Below are positions 17,360 to 26,281 of a stretch of 64,000 bases of DNA, one piece after another. The notes under the pieces were generated by a model, which was not told the DNA's origin, searched no databases, and saw only the letters and a program-made list of their open reading frames with translations. The position numbers were made by a program, and so were the translations under genes. The first letter of the stretch is position 1; the number at the start of each line of letters is the position of its first letter. This stretch comes from Gluconobacter wancherniae NBRC 103581 (GTDB lineage: Bacteria > Pseudomonadota > Alphaproteobacteria > Acetobacterales > Acetobacteraceae), in contig NZ_BJUZ01000004.1 of the NCBI RefSeq assembly GCF_007988885.1, forward strand, positions 1-64,000. The letters are read 5' to 3'.

Positions 17360-18742
17360 TCAGGCTTTCAACGCGAGTGCTACGGCTGGATCGGCTATGA
17401 CGCGATCCAGAACAGTGACAAGGCCGTCACAGAGCTGATCCATTTCGGCAATTGTGCTGCACAGGGGCGGTGCCAGACCAATGACATCGTCACCAAAGGC
17501 ACGGAAAAGAATGCCGTGTTCATAGCCGTAACGGCTCAGCTTTCCTGAAATACCAAGTTTTGGATCGGGCTTCGTTTTGGCCGATTTGTCTATTACGAGT
17601 TCAATCCCGGCAAGCATCCCTATAGAGCGCGTTGTTCCGACCAACGGATGATTGCCGAGGCCTGCCAGACGTGTGGCCAGATGTTTGCCCACTCGGGTAC
17701 CGTTTTCGAGAAGACCACCTTCATATAGGTCCAGAACGGCCAGACCGATGGCAGCGCTGACAGGATGGGCGCTGTAGGTCTGGCCATGCCCGACGGCAAC
17801 TCCCGCTGGTGTTTTGTCGCGGATCGTCTCGTATATTTCGTTGGACATGAAGACGCCGCCCATTGGGGCGTATCCGGCAGTCAGGCCCTTTGCGACTGTC
17901 ATCATGTCCGGCTCAATATTTTCGTGTTCACAGGCAAAGAGAGGGCCTGTTCGCCCGAAGCCCGTAATGACTTCATCGACGATGAACAGGATGTTCAGTT
18001 CGCGGCACGCTGCCTGCATGGCGCTTGCCCAACCTGCGGGTGGTACGATAACGCCTCCCGAACCCTGCACGAGCTCACAATAGAATGCCGCAACATGTTC
18101 TGGACCACCGATCTTCGCGATTTCATCATGCAACGCGCGAACGGAAGCCTGAATGATGGCCTCTGCATTGGGGCCAGCCGGGTGCCGATAAGGATCGGGG
18201 CTTGGAATGTGATGTTGCCAGGGAAGGGGGACATCAGCGTCGCGGTGGAATACCGGAAGCGCAGTCAGGCCAGCGCCTACAAATGAAGAACCGTGATAGC
18301 CTTTTTGCAGGCCGATGACGTGGCGCTTTTCAGGTGTTCCGCGTGCATGCTGATAGTAACGAATGAACCGCAACGTGCTGTCGACAGCGTCGGAACCACC
18401 GAGTGCGAAATAGATATGGTTCAGATGGCCTGGAGCCTGCTTGGTCAGACGTGCAGCCAGTTCGATGGCTGGTTCGTTTGAAAACCCGAAATATCCGGTG
18501 GCGTAGGGCAGTTTTTCAAGCTGGCGCCGCCCGGCCTCGACAACGCTTTCACAACCATAACCGGTATTGACGCACCACAGCCCCGAAAAACCGTCCAGCA
18601 GGCGATGTCCATTGCTATCTGTCAGCCAGACACCCTTACCTGACTCGAGAATGGTGGCACCATTGGTTTCGTGGCCCTGCCATGACGAGACGGGATGGAT
18701 GAGGTGTTCGCGGTCAAGCGAGACGAGACGTGGCGTATCCAT
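17360..18742 (-). CDS. Class III (omega) aminotransferase
   Basis: About 460 residues. PLP-dependent fold type I features: FALGGSDAVDSTLRFIRYY (PLP phosphate region), QKGYHGSSFVGAGLT, LFIVDEVITGFGRTG (Asp to PLP ring nitrogen), and MTVAKGLTAGYAPMGG with the Schiff-base lysine. This subgroup includes putrescine:pyruvate (SpuC), beta-alanine and taurine:pyruvate aminotransferases. It would turn a terminal amine into an aldehyde, which the neighbouring dehydrogenases can oxidise. The ATG at 18742 has AGGA at good spacing. It leads the minus-strand operon aminotransferase-MFS-oxidase and is divergent from the aldehyde dehydrogenase operon. Confidence 0.85.
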   Translation of the reverse strand: MDTPRLVSLDREHLIHPVSSWQGHETNGATILESGKGVWLTDSNGHRLLDGFSGLWCVNTGYGCESVVEAGRRQLEKLPYATGYFGFSNEPAIELAARLTKQAPGHLNHIYFALGGSDAVDSTLRFIRYYQHARGTPEKRHVIGLQKGYHGSSFVGAGLTALPVFHRDADVPLPWQHHIPSPDPYRHPAGPNAEAIIQASVRALHDEIAKIGGPEHVAAFYCELVQGSGGVIVPPAGWASAMQAACRELNILFIVDEVITGFGRTGPLFACEHENIEPDMMTVAKGLTAGYAPMGGVFMSNEIYETIRDKTPAGVAVGHGQTYSAHPVSAAIGLAVLDLYEGGLLENGTRVGKHLATRLAGLGNHPLVGTTRSIGMLAGIELVIDKSAKTKPDPKLGISGKLSRYGYEHGILFRAFGDDVIGLAPPLCSTIAEMDQLCDGLVTVLDRVIADPAVALALKA

Positions 18743-18756
18743 GATGATTCCTGTCC

Positions 18757-18774
18757 TGATCCTGAGCAGGATCA
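18757..18774. promoter_or_regulatory. 18-bp palindrome just before the aminotransferase
   Basis: TGATCCTG (18757-18764), AG, CAGGATCA (18767-18774) form a perfect dyad 15 bases from the aminotransferase ATG and upstream of its ribosome binding site. It could be an operator in the divergent promoter or a hairpin in the leader mRNA. Confidence 0.5.
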
Positions 18775-18856
18775 TTGCGTAAAAGCTGCGATATGTAATG
18801 CAAGAAAGACAGCGCTCTGGAGCACAAAATGCTGTAGGCGCCCCCGGAACAGCATG

Positions 18857-18876
18857 GATATTCAAATATGCATATC
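18857..18876. promoter_or_regulatory. AT-rich dyad in the divergent promoter
   Basis: GATAT and ATATC flank an AT-rich centre midway between the aminotransferase and aldehyde dehydrogenase start codons. Weak dyads of this kind fit Lrp/AsnC sites, and an Lrp-family gene is encoded in the same locus at 32886. The match is loose and offered only as a candidate. Confidence 0.25.
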
Positions 18877-18954
18877 GGTCGTTTTGCTATTTGATCAGGT
18901 CGGCCCCTAAGCACATTGTAGTAGAACCGCAATGGTGCTTTTCAGGAACGAATA

Positions 18955-20433
18955 ATGACCGGTACCACCTTTGATCCACGCCAGATGGTTCTTCCAAACA
19001 GTCATTTTATAGATGGTCGGCTATTGGCGGGAGAAGGTGTCATTCCGGTCCATGCACCTTCGGATGGTCGGCTTCTCTGTAATCTCCCTGAGGCTGGGTT
19101 TGATCTGGTGGATTATGCTGTCCGCCTCGCGCAGGATGTGCAGGTGCGATCCGGCTGGGCACGTGCTGCGCCCCGTGAGCGTGGGCGTGTGCTGCGTCGT
19201 TGGGCGGATCTTGTAGAAGAAAATGCCGTGGAGCTGGCGCGTTTGGAAACACTATGCTCCACGCGCCCCATTTCGGAAACAACGGCATGGGATGTCCCAT
19301 TTACCGCTGAAGGCATCCGGTTTTTTGCCGAATATTCTGACAAGCTTGGCGGAGAGGTGGCGGCGACCCAGAGCGATCTTCTGGGTATGGTTCTGGCAGA
19401 GCCTTATGGGGTGATCGGCGCGATTGCTCCGTGGAATTTCCCGCTGGTCATGGGAAGCTGGAAAGTCGTTCCCGCATTGGTGGCAGGAAATGGTGTTGTT
19501 CTCAAACCATCGGAAATGACACCGTTCTCGATTATTCGTCTTGCTGAACTCGCTGTCGAAGCGGGTGTTCCAGCCGGACTTTTTAATATTGTTCAGGGGA
19601 CGGGACCGATCACGGGAAATGCGCTGTCGCGACATAGTGGCTGCGGAAAGCTGACATTTACGGGGTCTACGCGGACAGGTATCGAAATTATGAAGGCGGC
19701 GGCGGAAAGCGGGCCAAAGCCGGTTACGCTGGAGTTGGGCGGGAAGAGCCCGCAAATCGTTTTTGACGATATTCGCAGCATTGATGCAGTGGCTGATCGC
19801 ATTCTGAGAGCCTTTACTGGCAATGCAGGGCAAGTTTGCGTTTCTGGGTCCCGCCTTATCGTGCAGCGGGGCGTTCATGACGCTCTCATGGAGAAGATTG
19901 TTGTTCGGGCGCAGAATTTCGCGGCGGGTGCACTCGAAGATGCGGCAACGCGCTACTCCCCTATTATTTCGGAGCGGCAGGCAAATTCTATTGAGACGGG
20001 TGTGCAGATCAGTGTGCGGGAAGGTGCCTCGGCACTGATACCGCTCAAGCGTCTGGAGAGTTCGGGAGGGGTATTCCTGTCCCCCTGTATTCTCTCTGAT
20101 GTTACGTCTCAAACAACAGCCGTTAAGGATGAGCTTTTTGGCCCGGTGCTGACAGTCCAGATTTTTGATGAGGAAGACGAGGCGCTCTCGCTTGCATCGC
20201 ATGCCACTTACGGGTTGGCGGCTGGTGTTCATACTTCCGATCTGGGGCGGGCCATGCGTTCTGTCCGCAATCTGAAGGCCGGTACTGTCTGGGTTAACCG
20301 TTATGGACGTTCATCGGATTTTGTAATTCCTACAGGTGGATATGGCGGATCCGGGATCGGGAAGGATCTTGGGCGTCAGGCGGTTGAAGCCAATCTGCGC
20401 CATAAAAGCGTTCTCATGGCGTTTGAGGGCTGA
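18955..20433 (+). CDS. NAD(P)-dependent aldehyde dehydrogenase
   Basis: 492 residues. The family motifs are all seen: GVIGAIAPWNFPLVMGSWKV near 148-167, KPSEMTPFS (~186), TLELGGKSPQIVFDD with the general-base Glu (~260), and FTGNAGQVCVSGSRL with the catalytic Cys (~295). It oxidises an aldehyde to the acid in the cytosol. The sequence resembles gamma-aminobutyraldehyde/betaine-type dehydrogenases, so the product of the neighbouring oxidase or aminotransferase is the likely substrate. AGGAACG precedes the ATG. It starts the long plus-strand operon and is followed after 3 bp by the M20 hydrolase gene. Confidence 0.88.
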   Translation: MTGTTFDPRQMVLPNSHFIDGRLLAGEGVIPVHAPSDGRLLCNLPEAGFDLVDYAVRLAQDVQVRSGWARAAPRERGRVLRRWADLVEENAVELARLETLCSTRPISETTAWDVPFTAEGIRFFAEYSDKLGGEVAATQSDLLGMVLAEPYGVIGAIAPWNFPLVMGSWKVVPALVAGNGVVLKPSEMTPFSIIRLAELAVEAGVPAGLFNIVQGTGPITGNALSRHSGCGKLTFTGSTRTGIEIMKAAAESGPKPVTLELGGKSPQIVFDDIRSIDAVADRILRAFTGNAGQVCVSGSRLIVQRGVHDALMEKIVVRAQNFAAGALEDAATRYSPIISERQANSIETGVQISVREGASALIPLKRLESSGGVFLSPCILSDVTSQTTAVKDELFGPVLTVQIFDEEDEALSLASHATYGLAAGVHTSDLGRAMRSVRNLKAGTVWVNRYGRSSDFVIPTGGYGGSGIGKDLGRQAVEANLRHKSVLMAFEG

Positions 20434-20436
20434 GCC

Positions 20437-21585
20437 ATGGATCTCGCAGACCTCATTGCTTTACGAAAAGACCTCCATGCTCATCCAGAACTGAGATTTG
20501 AGGAATTTCGTACTTCCGACACCATAGCGGATGTTCTGACATCGCTCGGGTATCAGCCGTTCCGGGGATTGGCAAAAACTGGCGTTGTGGCGTCTCTTCA
20601 CGGCAAAACGCCCGGGTCATCCATTATTCTGCGCGCGGATATGGATGCTCTGCCCATTGAGGAACGCGGAGAGTATGAGCATGTTTCGCGCCATCCCGGG
20701 AGGATGCACGCTTGTGGACATGATGGCCACACAACCATGCTTCTTGGTGCGGCTGCCGCTCTGGCGCTGAACCCGCCTGAAAGCGGAACAGTGCACTTTG
20801 TGTTCCAGCCTGCTGAAGAGGGAGGGGCAGGGGCCAGAGTCATGCTCGAGGAGGGGCTTTTGGAAAAATTCCCTGCTGATCGTGTTTTTGGAATGCATAA
20901 CTGGCCCGGTTTGTCCGTAGGTTCGATGGCTACGCGTACAGGTGCGATTATGGCTGGCGGGTGGCGTTTCCAGGTAGACATAACGGGTCTGGGTTCACAT
21001 GCGGCCCAGCCGCATCAGGGTCGGGATGCGCTGACGATCGGGGCGGCGTTCGTGCAGGAAGCACAGCTTCTGGTGTCGCGCCGGGCTGACCCACTGGCAA
21101 CTGCGGTTCTGTCCATTTGTACTTTCCATGCGGGCACAGCAGACAACATCCTGCCCGAAACGGCGGTGCTTCGTGGCACGATCCGCTCTCTGGATATTGA
21201 ATGTCTGGATGCCCTGAAAGAGGGGATGACGCGTCTTGCTGCAGGTTTGGCGCTCGCACATGACGTCACTATCAAGGTGCATTTTCTTCAGCCTTATCCC
21301 GTGACGGTAAATACTCCTGAAGAAACGGAACTGGTGCTGGCAGTCATGAAGCAGGCCATGGGCGGGGAGGGGCAGGTTGTACCTGATATGCCACCAAGCA
21401 TGGCATCCGAAGATTTTGGCTTCATGCTGGAGCAAAGGCCAGGCGCGCTTGTTATGCTGGGAAATGGCAACTCCGCACCGCTCCACGCACCGGATTACGA
21501 TTTCGATGATACAATCATTCCGCATGGCATCGCCTATTGGGTAGCACTCGCCCATGCCTGCCTGCGCCCAAATCAGGATATCTGA
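20437..21585 (+). CDS. M20-family amidohydrolase (hippurate-hydrolase type)
   Basis: 382 residues. The metal-binding motifs are complete: ILRADMDALPIEE (~65), GRMHACGHDGHTTMLLGAA (~88-106), QPAEEGGAGARVM (~127), and SMASEDFGFML near the C-terminus. The inserted dimerisation domain sits between ~175 and 290. These di-metal enzymes hydrolyse N-acyl amino acids and related amides. In this locus it may remove an acyl or amino-acid group from an imported conjugate. It sits 3 bp after the aldehyde dehydrogenase and 2 bp before the malate/tartrate dehydrogenase, so the three are surely co-transcribed. Confidence 0.88.
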   Translation: MDLADLIALRKDLHAHPELRFEEFRTSDTIADVLTSLGYQPFRGLAKTGVVASLHGKTPGSSIILRADMDALPIEERGEYEHVSRHPGRMHACGHDGHTTMLLGAAAALALNPPESGTVHFVFQPAEEGGAGARVMLEEGLLEKFPADRVFGMHNWPGLSVGSMATRTGAIMAGGWRFQVDITGLGSHAAQPHQGRDALTIGAAFVQEAQLLVSRRADPLATAVLSICTFHAGTADNILPETAVLRGTIRSLDIECLDALKEGMTRLAAGLALAHDVTIKVHFLQPYPVTVNTPEETELVLAVMKQAMGGEGQVVPDMPPSMASEDFGFMLEQRPGALVMLGNGNSAPLHAPDYDFDDTIIPHGIAYWVALAHACLRPNQDI

Positions 21586-21587
21586 TC

Positions 21588-22661
21588 ATGCCAAATTACA
21601 GAATTGCCGTGTTGCCCGGAGATGGTATCGGCAAGGAAGTCATGCCCGAAGCTCTCAAAGTACTTGATAGTGTCGGGAAATTATGTGGGATAAGTTTTGA
21701 TTATAACCATTTTGATTGGAGCTGTGAAACCTGGCTGAAAACCGGCCAGATGATGCCTGAAGACGGCATGGGCCAACTGTCCCAGAATGATGCCATTCTG
21801 CTGGGCGCAGTGGGGTATCCCGGAGTGCCGGATCATCTGTCGCTGTGGGGGCTGCTCCTCAAGATCCGCAGGGAGTTTGATCAGTATGTAAATTTGCGTC
21901 CCGTTCGCCTCCTGCCAGGAATTCCCTGTCCTCTGGCCAACAAGAAGCCGGGTGATGTGGACTTCTGGATTGTCCGTGAAAATGTCGAAGGGGAATATTC
22001 GCAAATCGGTGGAAGGTTCGCAGAGGGAACGGAGGCGGAAGGTGTTGTTCAGAGTGCTGTTTTCACAAAACTCGGGACCGACCGCATTTTACGATATGCA
22101 TTTGAGCTGGCTCGCAAGATAGGCAGACCTCATGTGACATCTGCTACAAAATCGAATGGTCTTTTCCATTCGATGCCCTATTGGGACGAGCGGTTTGCAG
22201 CTGTTGGTACGGAATATCCGGATGTCCGCATGGATCAGTACCATATCGACATTCTTGCGGCCCGATTTGTAATGTCACCAGAACGCTTTGATGTGGTTGT
22301 CGGAAGCAATCTGTTCGGAGATATTCTCTCTGACCTAGGCCCGGGAATGACGGGTACGATTGCGGTGGCGCCATCGGCCAACATCAATCCTGAAAAAAAA
22401 TATCCATCAATGTTTGAGCCCGTTCATGGCTCGGCTCCAGATATTTTTGGCAGGAAAATTGCCAATCCGATCGGCCAGATCTGGGCTGCATCCATGATGC
22501 TGGATCATCTGGGGGAAGCCGAGGCTGCAGCGATGATATTGCAGGCCATGATGGATGTTCTGTCCCGCCCGGATGCGGCACGTACGCCGGATATGGGTGG
22601 TGAAGCGAGAACGGCAGATGTTGGAAATGCAATCTCTCAGGCGGTTCTGAAAGGTCTTTAA
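21588..22661 (+). CDS. dmlA: D-malate/tartrate dehydrogenase
   Basis: 357 residues of the beta-decarboxylating dehydrogenase family (IMDH/ICDH fold). Diagnostic stretches are IAVLPGDGIGKEVMPEALKV at the N-terminus, LLKIRREFDQYVNLRPVRLL (~95), DFWIVRENVEGEYSQIGGRF (~127), and ATKSNGLFHSMPYWDERF (~187). These match DmlA/TtuC, which oxidise and decarboxylate D-malate or tartrate with NAD and Mn2+. The ATG at 21588 begins two bases after the M20 stop. Its presence in an amine-type locus is unexpected: it may handle a hydroxy-dicarboxylate released from the substrate. The symbol follows the closest well-known relative; tartrate dehydrogenase is equally possible. Confidence 0.82.
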   Translation: MPNYRIAVLPGDGIGKEVMPEALKVLDSVGKLCGISFDYNHFDWSCETWLKTGQMMPEDGMGQLSQNDAILLGAVGYPGVPDHLSLWGLLLKIRREFDQYVNLRPVRLLPGIPCPLANKKPGDVDFWIVRENVEGEYSQIGGRFAEGTEAEGVVQSAVFTKLGTDRILRYAFELARKIGRPHVTSATKSNGLFHSMPYWDERFAAVGTEYPDVRMDQYHIDILAARFVMSPERFDVVVGSNLFGDILSDLGPGMTGTIAVAPSANINPEKKYPSMFEPVHGSAPDIFGRKIANPIGQIWAASMMLDHLGEAEAAAMILQAMMDVLSRPDAARTPDMGGEARTADVGNAISQAVLKGL

Positions 22662-22822
22662 GAGCGCCCGGCAAAAATGGGGGTTAAGTATTCCAATAAC
22701 GGAATCATCTGCCAATCGAAAGGTCGAAACGGGAGAATGAACTGAACTGAATATGCAACGAATTGTCTGCCAGAAAGAATGCAAATACGGCTCTCTGTCA
22801 GCTTTCGGAGAACCAGTTATCG

Positions 22823-25321
22823 ATGGGAACAGGCATGTCAGATTCAGCGCAAATGTTCGTGCTTCAATGTTGTGGCTCCAAGATACTCTCCAAAAGCATG
22901 AGGAAGCATGGACGTCTGATCCTTCTTACGCTCTCCACCTGGCTGTCCGTTCAGAGCGCAGGTGCGGCTGCGGCGGTGCATCACGCGCGTACCCGACATT
23001 CCAGCAAGGCTGTATCTCCACCTGTTACGACTGCAGTTCAGGCAAGTCATCCCATGGGAGCTGCCCATCACGACCTTGAATCGCATGCAGCGGAGAGTGT
23101 GGTTGTTCATACGAATGTTTCGTCGGCTACAGGCGTAACAAATTCCACGCCTGGAGGCGGCTTGATGCCGCCCCAGACAGTGGCGAAGTCGCGCAGTGGC
23201 ATCACTCGCGATTTTATTGCCAAGCAGAGCCCAACTTCAAACCCGGTAGCCATGATCGCAAATCTTCCGGGCGTGGTATATTCAGGCAACGATCCTTTGG
23301 GTACGAATGATGACCAGCAGGGGCTGAGTGTTCGCGGTTTGGATCAGACCGAAATCGGATATCTCTATGAAGGTATTCCGTCTGCTGCTCCGGTTTATCT
23401 TCTGCCTTACACGTCATCCACAGCAGATAATGAAAATATTCAGAGCATCACTCTTACGCAGGGCTCACCGGACATAACGTCGCCGCTGTATAATGCAGTA
23501 GGCGGAGAACTGAGTGAAAGCCTGCGTGATCCGTCTCATAAATTTGGCGGTCTGGCTAATTTTTCATATGGCTCTTTTAGCCTGAAGCGTGAATTCATCC
23601 GTATGGATACGGGTGATATCGGCCATACGGGAATTCGTGGATTTCTTTCATTCTCTGCCCGGACTGCTGATGAATGGCGCGGTGTGGGGCAGACGCGGCG
23701 TTATCACGTGGATGGAAAATTTGTAAAGGAATGGGGCGAGGGCAATAAGGCGTCTTTTATTATATCGTATAACGACCCCCTTCAGTATTATTTACGTGCG
23801 CCAACAAAGTCTCAGTGGAGTCGATATGGCGTTAATTATAATTATGCAGATAAATTCACAAAAGGCAGTTCCAATTACTATAAACTTCAAGAAAACTTGC
23901 ACCGCACCCTTATTCTTGGCGCCCCGGTCAATCTGAGTCTTGGCCATGGACTCAAGCTCAACACAACGCCCTATTTCACTTACGCTACAGGCTACGACAA
24001 CGGGGGCACCACTCTCTCTCCTGACGGAAGCTATTATGGTAATCAACCTGCCGGGACGCTTCAGAATACGGGTGCTGTTGGGAATAATTCTTTTTCTGCA
24101 ATCTCGATTGATCGCTATGATCTGTATTATAGCGGATTAAATACAACGCTTTCTTGGCAGAAGGGAAATAACACCCTTGCCGTTGGATACTGGTATTCGT
24201 ACTTTGATCAGTCTGAACCATCGCTATATGAGGCTCTGGGGCCAGATGGGCAGGTGTCCAGCATGTATGGGCAATGGGCGATCAAAACTCAGGATGGATC
24301 ACTTCTGTCCCAGTATAATATTCATCTTATCCAGCAGACAAACTCCCTGTTCATCAACGACACCTATAAAGCCTTTAACGACCGTCTAACTTTGACGGCA
24401 GGATTCAAGGAAACGATGGTGACGCGTCAGGTAACCCAGAACATTCCGGGTGCCAACTACCAGAACGGACAGAGCGATGCGGCTCCCCTGCCGCAGGTCG
24501 CGATCAGCTACAAGATTACTCCGCACGACCAGATTTACGTCAACGGAACCACGTCTTTTCGTCTGCCGGCGTCAATCATGTCGTATGTTGATCGCTACAG
24601 TGTATCAACCGGGGTGCAGACACGTTCACATACCGTCAATCCCAAGTCCGAATATGCTATTGGAGAAGAAATCGGATACCGTCACACTGGTCTTGTGAAT
24701 GTATCTCTCGCGCTCTTCAACTACAATTTCACGAACCGCCAGATTAACACGACGACTTATGCTAGCGGCACGCCGGTAACAGAATCCATTAATGGTGGTG
24801 GACAGACGGCTCGTGGCGCGCAGATCGAGGTTGGACTGCGACCCTGGCATCATTTCAGCCCCTATGTTTCTGCGCAGTATCTTCACGCCACGACGGATAA
24901 TAATCTGCAGGTTGGAAATGATTATATTCGCTCTGCAGGGAAAATTGCTGTCAAGAGTCCGAAAGTCACTGTTGCAGTGGGGCTTTCCTATGACGATGGA
25001 AGCCTTTTTGGGGCTTTCAACATGAATTATGTCAGCAAGCAGTATTCAACTTTCATGGATGACGAGAGCATTCCGTCATTTGAGACATTCAATCTGAACT
25101 TTGGATACCGCTTCCATAACTACATGTATCTCAAGCATCCGCAGATTCAGCTTAACCTGATGAATATCGGCAATAGCGGATTTCTGTCTGGCGTCAGCGG
25201 GCTCAGCACGAATGCCAAGGCTACCAAAGGTGTTTATGGGACAACCATCGCTGGAAGTGCGCCAACCTACTTTGTCGGCGGCGGCTTCGCTGGCGTTCTC
25301 TCCTTTACAACCGGTTTCTGA
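22823..25321 (+). CDS. TonB-dependent outer-membrane receptor
   Basis: About 832 residues from the chosen start. A canonical signal peptide begins at an internal Met (22898; MRKHGRLILLTLSTWLSVQS), so that may be the true start; ribosome-binding evidence is weak for every candidate. A His/Ala/Ser-rich linker follows, then the plug (LPGVVYSGNDPLGTNDDQQG, LSVRGLDQTEIGYLYEGIP) and a 22-strand-type barrel ending GFAGVLSFTTGF with the terminal Phe. It lies between catabolic dehydrogenases and a peptide-type ABC importer, so it probably brings the locus substrate across the outer membrane rather than an unrelated siderophore. Confidence 0.85.
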   Translation: MGTGMSDSAQMFVLQCCGSKILSKSMRKHGRLILLTLSTWLSVQSAGAAAAVHHARTRHSSKAVSPPVTTAVQASHPMGAAHHDLESHAAESVVVHTNVSSATGVTNSTPGGGLMPPQTVAKSRSGITRDFIAKQSPTSNPVAMIANLPGVVYSGNDPLGTNDDQQGLSVRGLDQTEIGYLYEGIPSAAPVYLLPYTSSTADNENIQSITLTQGSPDITSPLYNAVGGELSESLRDPSHKFGGLANFSYGSFSLKREFIRMDTGDIGHTGIRGFLSFSARTADEWRGVGQTRRYHVDGKFVKEWGEGNKASFIISYNDPLQYYLRAPTKSQWSRYGVNYNYADKFTKGSSNYYKLQENLHRTLILGAPVNLSLGHGLKLNTTPYFTYATGYDNGGTTLSPDGSYYGNQPAGTLQNTGAVGNNSFSAISIDRYDLYYSGLNTTLSWQKGNNTLAVGYWYSYFDQSEPSLYEALGPDGQVSSMYGQWAIKTQDGSLLSQYNIHLIQQTNSLFINDTYKAFNDRLTLTAGFKETMVTRQVTQNIPGANYQNGQSDAAPLPQVAISYKITPHDQIYVNGTTSFRLPASIMSYVDRYSVSTGVQTRSHTVNPKSEYAIGEEIGYRHTGLVNVSLALFNYNFTNRQINTTTYASGTPVTESINGGGQTARGAQIEVGLRPWHHFSPYVSAQYLHATTDNNLQVGNDYIRSAGKIAVKSPKVTVAVGLSYDDGSLFGAFNMNYVSKQYSTFMDDESIPSFETFNLNFGYRFHNYMYLKHPQIQLNLMNIGNSGFLSGVSGLSTNAKATKGVYGTTIAGSAPTYFVGGGFAGVLSFTTGF

Positions 25322-25349
25322 CCAATTTTTTCCAGAAAGATTCAGTCCA

Positions 25350-26069
25350 ATGATGCGTAGACCCAAAGTTCTGACATTTGATGTGGTTGGAACGTTGATC
25401 GATTTCGAAACCGGGATGAAGAACGCTCTGCTGGAGATTTTGGGCCCCAAAGGTGGAACACTGGATTTCGAGGCATTCCTGACAGAATATCGTGCGTTAC
25501 GAAATCGCCCGGGCAAACTGCTGTTTCCCGAAGATTTGGCCCCTATCTACCTGCAGCTTGCTGGAAAATTCGATCTTCCGACAGGGAATGGGGAAGAAAA
25601 GACATTTGTAGAAAGTGCCACATCCTGGCCAGCGTTTGACGACAGCGTAGACGCTATGAAGAGGCTTAAAAAGCACTTCCATCTCGTAGCGATGACGAAT
25701 GCTCGCAGGTGGGCATTTGATGGTATGGATAAAACCCTCGATTACCCATTTTTCAAGGGTTACACGGTGAATGACAGTGGCTGTGAAAAGCCTGACCCTC
25801 AGTATTTTACGTATGTGCTCGAGCAGCTCGCACCAGAGGGATACACGAAGAACGATGTGCTGCATGTTGCCCAGAGCCAGTTTCATGATATCGCGATTGC
25901 CCGGGAGCTTGGCTATACGGTGTGCTGGATAGAGCGTCGTAAGGCTGTGGGCGGAGGCTTTGGCGGTACGGTCGCGGTTCAGAAGCTGACAACTCCTGAT
26001 TATCACTATCACACTCTCGCAGAACTTGCAGATGCCGCAGATCGTGGCGAACTTGTGATGATGGGCTGA
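25350..26069 (+). CDS. HAD-superfamily hydrolase, haloacid-dehalogenase type II (second copy)
   Basis: About 239 residues. Motif I is VLTFDVVGTLIDFET with the nucleophile Asp near residue 9; here the usual Tyr of DxYGT is Val. Motif II is LVAMTNARRW (~117), the motif III Lys is in SGCEKPDPQYFTYVLEQL, and VLHVAQSQFHDIAIARELGY is the motif IV region. It differs clearly from the HAD at 13959, so the two are not recent duplicates. Start at 25350 follows AGAAAGA by about nine bases. It sits 28 bp after the TonB receptor gene and before the ABC importer. Confidence 0.83.
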   Translation: MMRRPKVLTFDVVGTLIDFETGMKNALLEILGPKGGTLDFEAFLTEYRALRNRPGKLLFPEDLAPIYLQLAGKFDLPTGNGEEKTFVESATSWPAFDDSVDAMKRLKKHFHLVAMTNARRWAFDGMDKTLDYPFFKGYTVNDSGCEKPDPQYFTYVLEQLAPEGYTKNDVLHVAQSQFHDIAIARELGYTVCWIERRKAVGGGFGGTVAVQKLTTPDYHYHTLAELADAADRGELVMMG

Positions 26070-26080
26070 ACAGGCCGCTG

Positions 26081-26114
26081 AATCTGCTGCATGCTAAAAG
26101 TCATTCAGCAGATT
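26081..26114 (+). terminator. Possible stem-loop after the HAD gene
   Basis: AATCTGCTG (26081-26089) and CAGCAGATT (26106-26114) are perfect complements 12 bases after the HAD stop, followed by TCTCTGTT. It could attenuate transcription between the HAD gene and the ABC importer 212 bp away. Confidence 0.4.
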
Positions 26115-26281
26115 TCTCTGTTATGTGGGGTATTTTGAGTAAAACATTCAGCCATTCCGTGTTCTGATCAACCTGCATACTGGCAACGGGGGCTCGAAGT
26201 GATTTCTTTCAGGCAGATGTTCAATCCTGTTGCGCCTTACATGCGCTTCGCCACGCTTCTTACGTTCTGAGGCGTCGGTAC

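Noticed and set aside
19252-20232. Long minus-strand open frame (326 codons)
   Set aside because: It lies wholly inside the aldehyde dehydrogenase gene, has no family motifs and is rich in Arg/Cys/His as expected of an antisense shadow.
20995-21555. Minus-strand frame of 186 codons
   Set aside because: Antisense shadow of the M20 amidohydrolase, no motif.
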